A program made the position numbers and the translations under genes. A model generated the notes under the pieces. The model saw only the letters and a program-made list of their open reading frames with translations, had not been told where the DNA came from and ran no database searches. From Thermoflexus hugenholtzii JAD2 (GTDB taxonomy: Bacteria > Chloroflexota > UBA11872 > UBA12225), in NCBI GenBank assembly GCA_945865725.1, contig CAMBEO010000014.1, forward strand, positions 1 to 43,597: a stretch of DNA of 43,597 bases, given 5' to 3'. Of this stretch, positions 15,182 through 22,563 are shown piece after piece (position 1 is the first letter of the stretch; each line of letters begins with the position of its first letter).

Positions 15182-16472
15182 CCGTCATCTCGTGATGCGC
15201 GAACGCGCCCCGCCACCTCACGGCGATTGGCACGATGGCGAGCGTGGCCGCTCCGAGGGCGACGAACGCCCCGGTCAGTCCGATGGCGTCCGCGGCTAGC
15301 CCGTAGGCGAGCGGGGCAACCGACAGGGCCAGCAGGCTGGTCGTATAGAAGAGGCCGTAGGCGCGCGCGCGACGCGATGGGATCGCCAGCGGTGCGACGA
15401 GGGCGTACAGGATCGACGAGGTACCGTTCAGGGAGAACCCGAACGGCAGGATTGCCCAGAGGATCGCCTCGGGCGGCGCCAGCGGGATCGCGACGAGGCC
15501 CGCGGCGGTCACGACCTCGGTGGCGACGATTGCCGTGGCAAGGCCAGCGCGGGCGGCGAGTGGTCCGCACAGGAACTTGCCGGCGGCCCCCGCGCCGAAC
15601 AGGACGGCGAACGCGATGCCGACCGCGCCGGCGTCCAAGCCCGCACGCGTGAACGCGAAAGGCATGAGCGCCAGCGCCGCGCCGCGCGCCGCCGAGTCCA
15701 AGGCCCCGATGGCCGTCAGGGCCGCAAATGGGCCGGGGCGCGCGATCCCCCAGAAGGCCGCCCGCCACGGCGACCGGGTTCCGTGATGCACGTCGATCAC
15801 GAGGTCCTGATCGCCCGCCACCGTGGGCTCGCCGCGCGGGCCGGGCGACCGGTCCTTCCCCCATCGCGCCGGGACGACAAGTACGTAGGCGGCGGCGAAC
15901 GCGACGCCTAGGATGCCGAGGGCCGCGATGCCTCCGCGCCACCCGGCGATCATGGCCCCGGCGCCGGCGACGAACGGCGCCGCGACCTTGCCGATGTCGC
16001 CGCCCACGTTGAGCGTGCCGACGGCGTTCGATCGCGCCGCGCCGCCGAACCGTCGCGCCACGGCGGCGTTCGCCACCGGGTGCTGCGCGTTGCCCCCGAC
16101 CCCGGCGAGGCCCGCGACGGCAAGCAACAGGGGGAATGAAGCCGCCATGGCCATGGCAAGGAAGCCCGCACCGACCCATGCCGTGCCGGCGGCCAGCAAC
16201 AGGTGCTCGCCCGTGACCTCCACCAGGATCCCGGCGGGCACCTGCAGGAGCGCCGAGGCACCACCGAGGACCGCCTTCAGGGCGCCGACCTCGCCATAAG
16301 AGAGGCCGAGGTCGGCGGCGATCAGGGGCAGGAGAGGGTAGACGCCGGCGAACAGGGCGTCGTTGATGGCGTGCATCGACGTCGCCGCCCCGAGGTGCCA
16401 GTGCGCGCGATCGCGCAGGCGGGGGCCGGATCGTTCCTCGCCGTCGATCAGGACGGCACCGGGGCGACGCAT
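15165..16472 (-). CDS. Major facilitator superfamily (MFS) transporter
   Basis: From the ATG at 16472 the protein is 435 residues with about twelve hydrophobic helices and a long central loop (RWGKDRSPGPRGEPTVAGDQ). The N-terminal half has HAINDALFAGVYPLLPLIAADLGLS, a pattern common in fosmidomycin-resistance-like and oxalate/nitrate-type MFS members. The longer ORF to 17006 runs into non-coding leader sequence and is not supported. Substrate unknown. The gene converges with TauE/SafE. No ribosome binding site stands out. Confidence 0.82.
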   Translation of the reverse strand: MRRPGAVLIDGEERSGPRLRDRAHWHLGAATSMHAINDALFAGVYPLLPLIAADLGLSYGEVGALKAVLGGASALLQVPAGILVEVTGEHLLLAAGTAWVGAGFLAMAMAASFPLLLAVAGLAGVGGNAQHPVANAAVARRFGGAARSNAVGTLNVGGDIGKVAAPFVAGAGAMIAGWRGGIAALGILGVAFAAAYVLVVPARWGKDRSPGPRGEPTVAGDQDLVIDVHHGTRSPWRAAFWGIARPGPFAALTAIGALDSAARGAALALMPFAFTRAGLDAGAVGIAFAVLFGAGAAGKFLCGPLAARAGLATAIVATEVVTAAGLVAIPLAPPEAILWAILPFGFSLNGTSSILYALVAPLAIPSRRARAYGLFYTTSLLALSVAPLAYGLAADAIGLTGAFVALGAATLAIVPIAVRWRGAFAHHEMTVTPRA

Positions 16473-16610
16473 GCCGGCAACGTTACCGACTTGCGGGCGA
16501 CGCGAACGCCATTGTCGGTCGCCTGAGACAGGCGCGAAGGCCAGCCCTTCGCGCACCACGCGGGTGGAGGGATCCACGGGTAAGGGGGCCATGGTCGCCC
16601 GCCGCGATAC

Positions 16611-16640
16611 TTGACAAAGAAACGGGAGATACTCCACAAT
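16611..16640 (+). promoter_or_regulatory. Candidate sigma-70 promoter upstream of the structured leader
   Basis: A perfect TTGACA (16611-16616) is followed after 18 bases by CACAAT (16635-16640), a four-of-six match to TATAAT. In such GC-rich DNA a perfect -35 hexamer is notable. The promoter points toward the carbonic anhydrase gene about 390 bases away. Confidence 0.5.
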
Positions 16641-16649
16641 CGCCACCGA

Positions 16650-17027
16650 GGTTGCGGCCGACTGCTTGGGCGCCTTCCCCTCGGGGCCAGGCACGATGCG
16701 AGGGTGGTGCGGGCACGGTGGAGGCAATCCCTCGTCCGTGTCGCGTGGGGGGCGCTGTTTCGGTCGGGCTTCGCCAGGCACGAAAGTGCGCCAGTCGGGG
16801 TGCGAGCCTTCGCCGTTGGCAGAACGACCCACTCCTACCGCTTCGTTCAAGCGGTCCCATCGCGATCGCCCGCCCAGAGGAGAAGGCGAGGCGAGCAGGC
16901 CGGATCCACGGTTCCGTGACGGCCTGCATGACAGGGGCACCGTGACGCCCGCCGCGCGACCAATGACCGCGGCGCCTTCCCCGATCGGGAGGCCGCCCAA
17001 CAACAACCTGGCCTAGGAGCCACCCAA
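16650..17027 (+). ncRNA. Candidate structured 5' leader or small RNA upstream of carbonic anhydrase
   Basis: No good ORF fills this 380-base stretch, but it contains several strong hairpins. GCAC-GAAA-GTGC (16778-16789) has a GNRA tetraloop. ACCGCTT/AAGCGGT (16837-16855) has a five-base loop. GCAGGCCG/CGGCCTGC (16895-16927) encloses a second small stem, CACG-GTTC-CGTG. I looked for RNase P, tmRNA, SRP and cobalamin-riboswitch core sequences and did not recognise any. It may be a regulatory leader of the carbonic anhydrase or a separate RNA (inference). Confidence 0.3.
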
Positions 17028-17606
17028 ATGAGCGCGATCCTTTCCGAAGTCGTTCACGCGAACGACGCGTACGTCTCCAGCTTCGACAAGGGCCACTTGC
17101 CACTCCCCCCGGCCCGCCAGTTCGCGATCCTGACCTGCATGGACGCGCGCCTTGACCCGGCGAAGTACGCCGGCTTGTCCGAGGGCGATGCCCACGTGAT
17201 CCGCAACGCCGGGGGACGTGCCAGCGACGATGCGATCCGCTCCCTCGTCATCTCGCACAAGCTGCTCGGCACCCAGGAGTTCTTCGTCGTCCACCACACC
17301 AACTGCGGGATGGAGCTGTTCACCAACGACGTCATCGCCGGCTTGCTCTCCAGCAGCCTCGACACGGCCTCCATCGACGCCAGTGGCTGGCACGACACTG
17401 GCACCTACCCGGGGTCGGACGAGGGCAAGCACATCGACTGGCTGACATTCAGCGACAACGCGCACAGCGTGGCGGAGGACGTGACGCGGATCCGGAACCA
17501 CCCGCTGGTCCCCGGGTACATCCCCGTCTACGGGTTCATCTACGACGTGCAGACCGGCAAGCTGATCGAGGTTCCCGAGGCCACGACGGCGGGTGCGGCG
17601 CGGTAG
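17028..17606 (+). CDS. Beta-class carbonic anhydrase
   Basis: The 192-residue protein carries the beta-carbonic-anhydrase zinc site: Cys37-x-Asp39-x-Arg41 in [10 protein letters not shown] and His90-x2-Cys93 in HHTNCGM. The VIRNAGGR segment (about 57-64) is also typical. The enzyme interconverts CO2 and bicarbonate in the cytoplasm. An AGGAG site lies about ten bases before the ATG. A long structured region with a promoter precedes the gene, and an inverted repeat follows its stop. Confidence 0.93.
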   Translation: MSAILSEVVHANDAYVSSFDKGHLPLPPARQFAILTCMDARLDPAKYAGLSEGDAHVIRNAGGRASDDAIRSLVISHKLLGTQEFFVVHHTNCGMELFTNDVIAGLLSSSLDTASIDASGWHDTGTYPGSDEGKHIDWLTFSDNAHSVAEDVTRIRNHPLVPGYIPVYGFIYDVQTGKLIEVPEATTAGAAR

Positions 17607-17627
17607 GCCGCACGGGCCACCAGCTGA

Positions 17628-17662
17628 CGGTGCTTCCTGGTCATGTCGATCAGTAAGCACCG
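17628..17662 (+). terminator. Stem-loop after carbonic anhydrase gene
   Basis: CGGTGCTT (17628-17635) and AAGCACCG (17655-17662) form a perfect eight-base stem with a 19-base loop, 21 bases past the stop. There is no T-run, so a classical intrinsic terminator is not shown. It may instead protect the 3' end. Confidence 0.4.
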
Positions 17663-17738
17663 GGATGGCGCGGCGCGCGAGCGAATGAAGCGGTGGCAAC
17701 CCGCTGGTCGCCTCCCCGGGATCGGCGGCGCCGCTCAA

Positions 17739-17840
17739 TCCCCTCTCCTGCGAAGCGAGGGCTGGGCCGACCGCGTCATCCTCACCGGTGCCGCGTGACC
17801 CACTACCCCCACCATCGTTTTCCGCGTACGCGATCCCTGC
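17739..17840. repeat. Degenerate dispersed repeat, A-like and B modules
   Basis: CCCCTCTCCTGCGAAGCGAG (A-like) is followed about 60 bases later by CCACCATCGTTTTCCGCGTA (module B with one change). It sits in the roughly 320-base stretch between the carbonic anhydrase stem-loop and the Cys-rich mini-ORF, where no gene is supported. Confidence 0.65.
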
Positions 17841-17971
17841 CCACGCGCCCGGCGCCCGGGCAGGGATGCCTCGACCCCGAAGCGGACGACGTGATCCGTC
17901 ACGAAGCGCTATCGACTTCCCGGGCAGCCGCGCGCAGAGTCGTCCCACCGTGGCTGAGAGGCGAGGAACGG

Positions 17972-17977
17972 TAGAAT
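17972..17977 (+). promoter_or_regulatory. -10-like element TAGAAT before the Cys-rich mini-ORF
   Basis: TAGAAT ends five bases before an ATG at 17983. That spacing would place the transcription start at or close to the ATG, as in leaderless mRNAs. No clear -35 is visible. Confidence 0.35.
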
Positions 17978-17982
17978 CGCCA

Positions 17983-18036
17983 ATGATCTGCACCAGATCG
18001 GCTGCATGCGCCTCGTGCCAAGGAGTTACGACGTGA
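17983..18036 (+). CDS. Candidate 17-residue Cys-rich leader peptide
   Basis: An ATG just after a -10-like TAGAAT opens the frame MICTRSAACASCQGVTT. It has three Cys in 17 residues. Its TGA overlaps the GTG start of the next gene in a GTGA junction, and the AAGGAG ribosome binding site of the next gene lies inside it. This is the layout of a leaderless upstream ORF controlling a downstream gene. Cys-rich leader peptides are known in mycobacteria. Coding is unproven; the same frame extends upstream as an 82-residue ORF in the track. Confidence 0.35.
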   Translation: MICTRSAACASCQGVTT

Positions 18037-18338
18037 GTGGTTCGCGACCCGACCCGGGACTAGCGCGGCACGTGGTGGCACAAGTCACCGTCTCCGCGCT
18101 GCCGTACCCGGAGGCCGACATCGCGGCAAACGCGCGACGTGCGCATGACGTGATCAGCGAGGCCCTCAAGGAAGCGCGGGCGGTCCGCGCGTTCCTGAAG
18201 GCGGACGGCGACCCGATCGAGGCATCACGGCGCCTTGGGATCGCCTCGAACGCCATCGGGTCGGCAGCGTTCTTCTTGCGCGAAGCCATCGCAATGAGGA
18301 ACGCCAGCGGCGCCGCCCCGCAAGCGCGTCGCGCCTGA
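18033..18338 (+). CDS. Small helical protein of unknown function
   Basis: From the GTG at 18033 (AAGGAG seven bases upstream) the protein is 101 residues. The middle is helical and Ala/Arg/Glu-rich (HDVISEALKEARAVRAFLKADG, then EASRRLGIASNAIGSAAFFLREAIA). There is no membrane segment or recognised domain. The start overlaps the stop of a Cys-rich mini-ORF, suggesting translational coupling. I do not recognise the family; the C-terminal half has the look of a small helical-bundle or HTH-like protein, which is only an impression. Confidence 0.6.
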   Translation: MSGSRPDPGLARHVVAQVTVSALPYPEADIAANARRAHDVISEALKEARAVRAFLKADGDPIEASRRLGIASNAIGSAAFFLREAIAMRNASGAAPQARRA

Positions 18339-18376
18339 CGTCCGATCTCGAGGCGTCACCGAACGAGGCCCTGCCG

Positions 18377-19633
18377 ATGACACCTGGGGTCGTCGAAGCG
18401 CGTCCACCGACTGACGGCTTCCCCGCGCCGGTTGGGCGATCTCGATGGCACGCGTCACCCCGCGACGACGCGATCTCGGTCTTCACGGGGACGTGGCTGG
18501 CGACCGGCCTGTTCGTGGACGGCTGGGCCCACAACAACCTCCGGTCGCTCGAGACCTTCTTCACGCCGTGGCACGGCCTCCTGTACTCGGGGTTCCTCGT
18601 GACGGCCGCGTGGTACTTCGGCTTGGCCGCGCGTGGCGGGCGCCGCCTAGGAAACGCCCCTTCACTCCCTGGGCTGAAAACTCTCACGGCCGGAGGTCTC
18701 ACGGGGGGAGGTCTCACGGGGGGAGAGGGGTGGCGTGGCGCGCGGGCGGCGCTCGACGGTCGCATCCCCGTCGGCTACGGGTGGGGCGTTGCGGCCGTCT
18801 TCCTGTTCGCGCTCGGCGGTCTTGGCGACATGACGTGGCACCTCGCCTTCGGGATCGAACAGGGGATTGACGCCCTGTTCAGCCCCACCCATGTCGTCCT
18901 GGCCCTCGCGCTCGTCGCAATCCTCGCGGCGCCGTTCCGCGCCGCCTGGCTTTCACCAGGGCCGCGGGCGGTGCGATCGCTGCTCGAGATCCTGCCGGCC
19001 ATCATGAGCGCCTCGCTGGTGGCCTCGGTCGTCGCGTTCTTCTTCATGCACGCCTGGCCGACGCTTCGGGTCTTCCACGCCGCGCGTCCGGCCTCGCCGT
19101 TTCCGCTTGCGGGCGGGGACATGCGCGCCGCGGCCATCACCGCCGGCTCCAGCGGCATGATCGTGATGACCCTCGTCATGGTCGGCGCAATCCTGTGGCC
19201 CCTCCTGCGTTGGCGACTGCCACCCGGCGCCGCGACCCTGACGTTCACCGTCATCGCCGCCCTCATGGCGGGTATCGGCGGGTTCGCCCACTGGGCGCTC
19301 ATCCTGCCCCAGATCGCGACCGGGATCGTCGCCGACGTCCTCGTGCATCGCTTCGACCCGTCACCGTCGCGCCCGTTCGCGCTCCGCACGTTCGCCATCG
19401 TGGTCAGCCTCGTGCTTTGGGTGCTCGTCCTCGCGACGGACCTCCAGGGGCGGGGCATCGGCTGGTCCCGGGAGGTTGTCGGCGGCGCGGTGGCCTGGTC
19501 GTGCCTCGCCGCGCTCGCCCTCGCGTTGGCGATGACGGTCCGCCCTCATCCCCCGAACTCTTCAAAGGCCCTCTCCCTCAATCCCTCCCCCGCTGCGGCG
19601 GGAGAGGGAAGCACCACCCCCGCCCCCTTCTGA
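18377..19633 (+). CDS. Polytopic membrane protein with repeat-derived insertions
   Basis: The 418-residue protein has about nine or ten hydrophobic helices. It begins with VFTGTWLATGLFVDGWAHNN and HGLLYSGFLVTAAWYFGLAA and later has ALGGLGDMTWHLAFGIEQGIDALFSPTHVVL, with conserved-looking His and Asp residues in membrane segments. I do not recognise a named family. Module C of the dispersed repeat lies in frame and encodes LKTLTAGGLTGGGLTGGEG in a loop at about residues 99-117. Module A encodes the C-terminal NPSPAAAGEGSTTPAPF, so the natural stop has probably been replaced or extended by repeat sequence. No close neighbour suggests a function. Confidence 0.7.
   Translation: MTPGVVEARPPTDGFPAPVGRSRWHASPRDDAISVFTGTWLATGLFVDGWAHNNLRSLETFFTPWHGLLYSGFLVTAAWYFGLAARGGRRLGNAPSLPGLKTLTAGGLTGGGLTGGEGWRGARAALDGRIPVGYGWGVAAVFLFALGGLGDMTWHLAFGIEQGIDALFSPTHVVLALALVAILAAPFRAAWLSPGPRAVRSLLEILPAIMSASLVASVVAFFFMHAWPTLRVFHAARPASPFPLAGGDMRAAAITAGSSGMIVMTLVMVGAILWPLLRWRLPPGAATLTFTVIAALMAGIGGFAHWALILPQIATGIVADVLVHRFDPSPSRPFALRTFAIVVSLVLWVLVLATDLQGRGIGWSREVVGGAVAWSCLAALALALAMTVRPHPPNSSKALSLNPSPAAAGEGSTTPAPF
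18671..18735. repeat. Module C with internal triplication, inside a CDS
   Basis: CTGAAAACTCTCACGG is followed by two further GGAGGTCTCACGG-type units and a GGGGGGAGAGGGG end. The internal 16-bp unit is thus amplified. It stays in frame with the membrane protein at 18377 and encodes LTAGG/LTGGG/LTGGE. Confidence 0.75.
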
Positions 19634-19660
19634 AAACTCTCACAGGACGAGAGGGGAAAG
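19574..19660. repeat. Dispersed repeat, modules A and C, at a gene's 3' end
   Basis: CCCTCCCCCGCTGCGGCGGG (A, reverse) and TTCTGAAAACTCTCACAGGA (C) span the end of the membrane-protein gene. Its TGA (19631-19633) is the TGA of the CTGAAAA motif in module C, so the repeat supplies the stop codon. Confidence 0.8.
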
Positions 19661-19681
19661 ATGGAGGCCTGCGGACCGCTT

Positions 19682-19687
19682 TACACT
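19682..19687 (+). promoter_or_regulatory. -10-like TACACT for a probable leaderless transcript
   Basis: TACACT ends seven bases before the ATG at 19695, and no ribosome binding site is present. This is the standard geometry of a leaderless mRNA, in which transcription starts at the ATG. Confidence 0.4.
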
Positions 19688-19694
19688 AGCGACG

Positions 19695-20426
19695 ATGGAC
19701 GGCGGGGCGACGACAGCGGGTGAACTGCTGCTGCGTGGAGATGAGGTTGCGGCGGCGACCCTCGCCATCAGCGCGGAGGTGCGCGCGCATCTCGCGTCGG
19801 CCATGCAGGGACCGTTCGGCGTCGCCGGAGCCCAGGCGTTGGCGCCGGGCCTTGCCCTTGCGCCCGCGGGCGACGGGTTGCCGCAGCGGTTCATTTCCGC
19901 GGGCGTGGCCTTGTCGGTCGCGTACGCCGCCCTCGCAGACGCGGACGGCGTGCGCGTCGCCGGGGCGCTCCGGTGCGCCGCCGCGACGCTCTTCCCGAAC
20001 GACGACGACGGATTCTCCGACATCGAGCGCGCCGCGTCGATGGCCGTGCGCCATCTCGAACCAATCGCGGACCCCGGCGCCGGCGACTCGGTGGAGGCGA
20101 TGATGGCGATGCAGCGCCGGGTCCATGCCGCCGCCGCCTCGCTTGATCGTGCGTACCTGGCGGCGTCCCCGCGCCTGCAAGGGGCCGCCCTAGCGTCGAC
20201 TTCCTGGCGCCTGGTGTCAGGCGGCGTCGGCCCTGGTTCGGGGCAGGTGGCGACCGCATTCGGTCCGTTCCTGCCGGCTCTCGTGCGCTTCGCGTTCTTC
20301 ACGGCCGCCGCCATCCATTTCGTGCGCCGCGACGACTGGGCGTGGGTGGGCGCCGCCCTCGTCGGCGCGCGGTCGGACGTGCATCGAGGGGCGGACGGCT
20401 TGCACGGCATCCCGTCCCTCTCGTGA
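19695..20426 (+). CDS. Protein of unknown function, first gene of a five-gene operon
   Basis: The 243-residue protein is Ala-rich and mainly helical. It has one or two moderately hydrophobic segments (RFISAGVALSVAYAALADADG; PALVRFAFFTAAAIHFV) and an acidic stretch FPNDDDGFSDIERAASMA. I do not recognise a domain. A -10-like TACACT with no ribosome binding site suggests a leaderless start. The stop overlaps the GTG of the next gene (GTGA), so the two are translationally coupled. Confidence 0.6.
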   Translation: MDGGATTAGELLLRGDEVAAATLAISAEVRAHLASAMQGPFGVAGAQALAPGLALAPAGDGLPQRFISAGVALSVAYAALADADGVRVAGALRCAAATLFPNDDDGFSDIERAASMAVRHLEPIADPGAGDSVEAMMAMQRRVHAAAASLDRAYLAASPRLQGAALASTSWRLVSGGVGPGSGQVATAFGPFLPALVRFAFFTAAAIHFVRRDDWAWVGAALVGARSDVHRGADGLHGIPSLS

Positions 20427-20665
20427 GCGGACCGCATCCGGGCCGGGCCAGGCGGGTAATCGGCACGCTCGGGGCGATCGCCCGGGTCGGCGTGATGGCT
20501 GGCGGGATGCTCGCCATCGGGTGGGCCCTCCTCGGGGACCGCGGCCTGACTACCCGCCAGTACGTGACGTTTGGTCTCGCGACGACCTGCCTCGCGTGGG
20601 CATGTGACGCGACGATCCGCGTCGCCCTCGCCGGGCCGGAACACGCCGAAGAGGAGGCGGGATGA
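20423..20665 (+). CDS. Small membrane protein
   Basis: The GTG at 20423 overlaps the TGA of the preceding gene, and the TGA at 20663 overlaps the ATG of the following glycosyltransferase (ATGA). These tight couplings choose this start over the longer listed ORF (20342). The 80-residue product has two hydrophobic segments (LGAIARVGVMAGGMLAIGWALLG and YVTFGLATTCLAWACDATIRVAL). No family recognised. It may anchor or assist the glycosyltransferase (inference from position). Confidence 0.65.
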   Translation: MSGPHPGRARRVIGTLGAIARVGVMAGGMLAIGWALLGDRGLTTRQYVTFGLATTCLAWACDATIRVALAGPEHAEEEAG

Positions 20666-21663
20666 CGTCGCCCGCGACCGCCCCCGGAGTACCGCCTGCA
20701 CCACCGGCGCGGTCACCGGCGACGACCAGCGTGGTGATCCCGACCTGGCGCGGGCGCGACCTCCTGGACCCCTGCCTGCGGGCCATCGCGTCGCAGTCTC
20801 GCCGCCCGGACGAGACGATCGTCGTGGACGACGGATCTCCGGACGACACGGCGGCTTGGGTGGCGTCAACCTTCCCGTGGGTGCGGGTCGTCCGACTTTC
20901 GGCCAACGCAGGGTTCGCTGGCGCCGCGAACGCGGGGATCCGGGCCAGTCGCGGCGCGATCGTCGTGCTGTTGAACAACGACACCGAGGCCGAACCGGGG
21001 TGGCTCGAGGCCCTCGTGGCACCGATGGAGGACGACGAGGGGGTGGGGGCCTGCGCCTCCAAGATCCTCGTGCATGACCGTCCCGGCCTGTTGCACGCGG
21101 CGGGCGACGGCTACACGACCGGGGGGGTCCCGGTGAACCGCGGCGCGTTCACCGCCGACGACGGTCGCTTCGACGGCGAGGACCGGTGGGTGTTCGGGCC
21201 GTGCGCGGCGGCGGCGGCGTATCGCCGGGAGCTCCTGGACGAGACTGGGGGCTTCGACGAGTGGCTCGTGTCGTACTTGGAGGACGTCGACCTGGCGTGG
21301 CGCGCGAACCTGCTCGGCTACCGGTGCCGGTACGTGCCGGAGGCGCGCGTCCGCCACCGGATCAGCGCGACGGCCGGGCAGGTGCGGGCCAGCTACTGGT
21401 GCGGGCGCAACTTCCTGCTCGTGCTCGCGCGCGACGTGCCGGGCGCAATTCTGAGGGACCACTGGCGCACGATCCTGCGGGCGCAGGTGGCGATCGCCCT
21501 GGACGCGTTGACACACGTGCGCGGCGAGGCGGCGCGGGCGCGCTTGCGGGGCATCCTCGCGGGCCTCGCGCGCCTGCCCGAGGCCTTGCGCCAGCGACGG
21601 TCAGTGCAGGCGACCCGCCGCGTCCCGGTCGCGGACATCGAACGGCTCCTGACGCCCGCGTAG
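20662..21663 (+). CDS. Family 2 glycosyltransferase (rhamnosyltransferase-like)
   Basis: The 333-residue protein has the GT2 (GT-A fold) N-terminus SVVIPTWRGRDLLDPCLRAI, the nucleotide-sugar motif VDDGSPDD, the metal-binding NNDTEAEPGW, and the acceptor-side segment FDEWLVSYLEDVDLAWRANLLGYR. This pattern is typical of rhamnosyltransferases acting on cell-surface polysaccharides. There is no membrane helix, so it is cytoplasmic or peripheral. It starts in an ATGA overlap with the small membrane protein. Nucleotide sugar and acceptor are unknown. Confidence 0.9.
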   Translation: MTSPATAPGVPPAPPARSPATTSVVIPTWRGRDLLDPCLRAIASQSRRPDETIVVDDGSPDDTAAWVASTFPWVRVVRLSANAGFAGAANAGIRASRGAIVVLLNNDTEAEPGWLEALVAPMEDDEGVGACASKILVHDRPGLLHAAGDGYTTGGVPVNRGAFTADDGRFDGEDRWVFGPCAAAAAYRRELLDETGGFDEWLVSYLEDVDLAWRANLLGYRCRYVPEARVRHRISATAGQVRASYWCGRNFLLVLARDVPGAILRDHWRTILRAQVAIALDALTHVRGEAARARLRGILAGLARLPEALRQRRSVQATRRVPVADIERLLTPA

Positions 21664-21666
21664 ACT
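21661..21666 (+). promoter_or_regulatory. -10-like TAGACT overlapping the glycosyltransferase stop
   Basis: TAGACT includes the TAG stop of the glycosyltransferase gene and ends six bases before the ATG at 21673. The next gene has no ribosome binding site, so it may have its own leaderless transcript as well as read-through. Confidence 0.3.
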
Positions 21667-21672
21667 CCACCG

Positions 21673-22563
21673 ATGGTCAGCGAGGTGAACCCGGGCGGGG
21701 GCAACGTGGCGGATGGCCGCCGTGCCGACGCGCGCCCCGACGCATGGAACCCCGACCGGTACGCGCGCTTCCGGAACGAGCGTACGCGGCCGTTCCACGA
21801 CCTCCTGGCGATGGTCGAGGCGCGCCCGGACATGCGCGTGATCGACCTCGGGTGCGGTTCCGGCGAGTTGACGCGCCACCTCCACGACACGCTGGGGTGC
21901 CGTGAGACGATCGGGCTGGATAGCTCGCCGACGATGCTGGCCCGCGCGACCGGCCACGCGGGGAACGGCCTCCGGTTCGTCACGGCTGACATCGGCGAGA
22001 TTCGCGACGGGCACGTCACGGGCGGGATCGACGGGCCGTTCGACCTCGTCTTCTCGAACGCCGCGCTGCAATGGCTCGGCGGGCACGAGGACCTGATCAC
22101 GCGCATCACGTCGCTGCTGGCGCCGGGCGGCCAGGTCGCGGTGCAGGTCCCGGCGAACGAGGACCACGCCTCGCACGTTGTCGCGGCGCGCGTGGCCCGG
22201 GAAGAACCGTTCGCGACCGCGCTCGGCGGGCACGTGCGCATTTTCGGCACGATGGCGCCGGAAGCCTACGCCGAATTGCTCCACCGCCTCGGCGCCGAGG
22301 ACCCGGTCGCGATGACCCGCGTCTACGGCCACGTCATGGCGTCGGCGGCCGACGTCGTGGAGTGGGTGCGCGGGACGCTCTTGACGGACTACCAGTCGCG
22401 CCTTCCTGTCGACCTGTTCGAGGCATTCCTGGCGCGCTACCGCATGGCCCTGCGCGAGGTGCTCGGCGACCGCACGCCATACTACTACGCGTTCAAGCGG
22501 GTCCTGTTCCATGCCCGAGGCGTCTGGGCGCGCGGGAACCCTGCCGGCGTCGTCGCGACATGA
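21673..22563 (+). CDS. tam: Class I SAM methyltransferase, trans-aconitate 2-methyltransferase-like
   Basis: The 296-residue protein begins with the Tam-like WNPDRYARFRNERTRPFHDLL and has SAM motif I in VIDLGCGSGELTRHL. The NAALQWLGGHEDLI segment and the C-terminal TPYYYAFKRVLFHAR are also characteristic of trans-aconitate methyltransferases. These enzymes esterify trans-aconitate, a TCA-cycle by-product. A 20-residue N-terminal extension is extra. The gene ends in an ATGA overlap with the FIST gene. Another small carboxylic acid as substrate is possible. Confidence 0.85.
   Translation: MVSEVNPGGGNVADGRRADARPDAWNPDRYARFRNERTRPFHDLLAMVEARPDMRVIDLGCGSGELTRHLHDTLGCRETIGLDSSPTMLARATGHAGNGLRFVTADIGEIRDGHVTGGIDGPFDLVFSNAALQWLGGHEDLITRITSLLAPGGQVAVQVPANEDHASHVVAARVAREEPFATALGGHVRIFGTMAPEAYAELLHRLGAEDPVAMTRVYGHVMASAADVVEWVRGTLLTDYQSRLPVDLFEAFLARYRMALREVLGDRTPYYYAFKRVLFHARGVWARGNPAGVVAT

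Noticed and set aside
15165-17006. 613-residue version of the MFS transporter
   Set aside because: The first 178 residues are not transporter-like and cover the structured leader region; the ATG at 16472 gives a normal 12-helix protein.
16650-17027. Known housekeeping RNA (RNase P, tmRNA, SRP RNA) or cobalamin riboswitch
   Set aside because: None of the characteristic core sequences could be recognised, so it was kept only as an unassigned candidate structured RNA.
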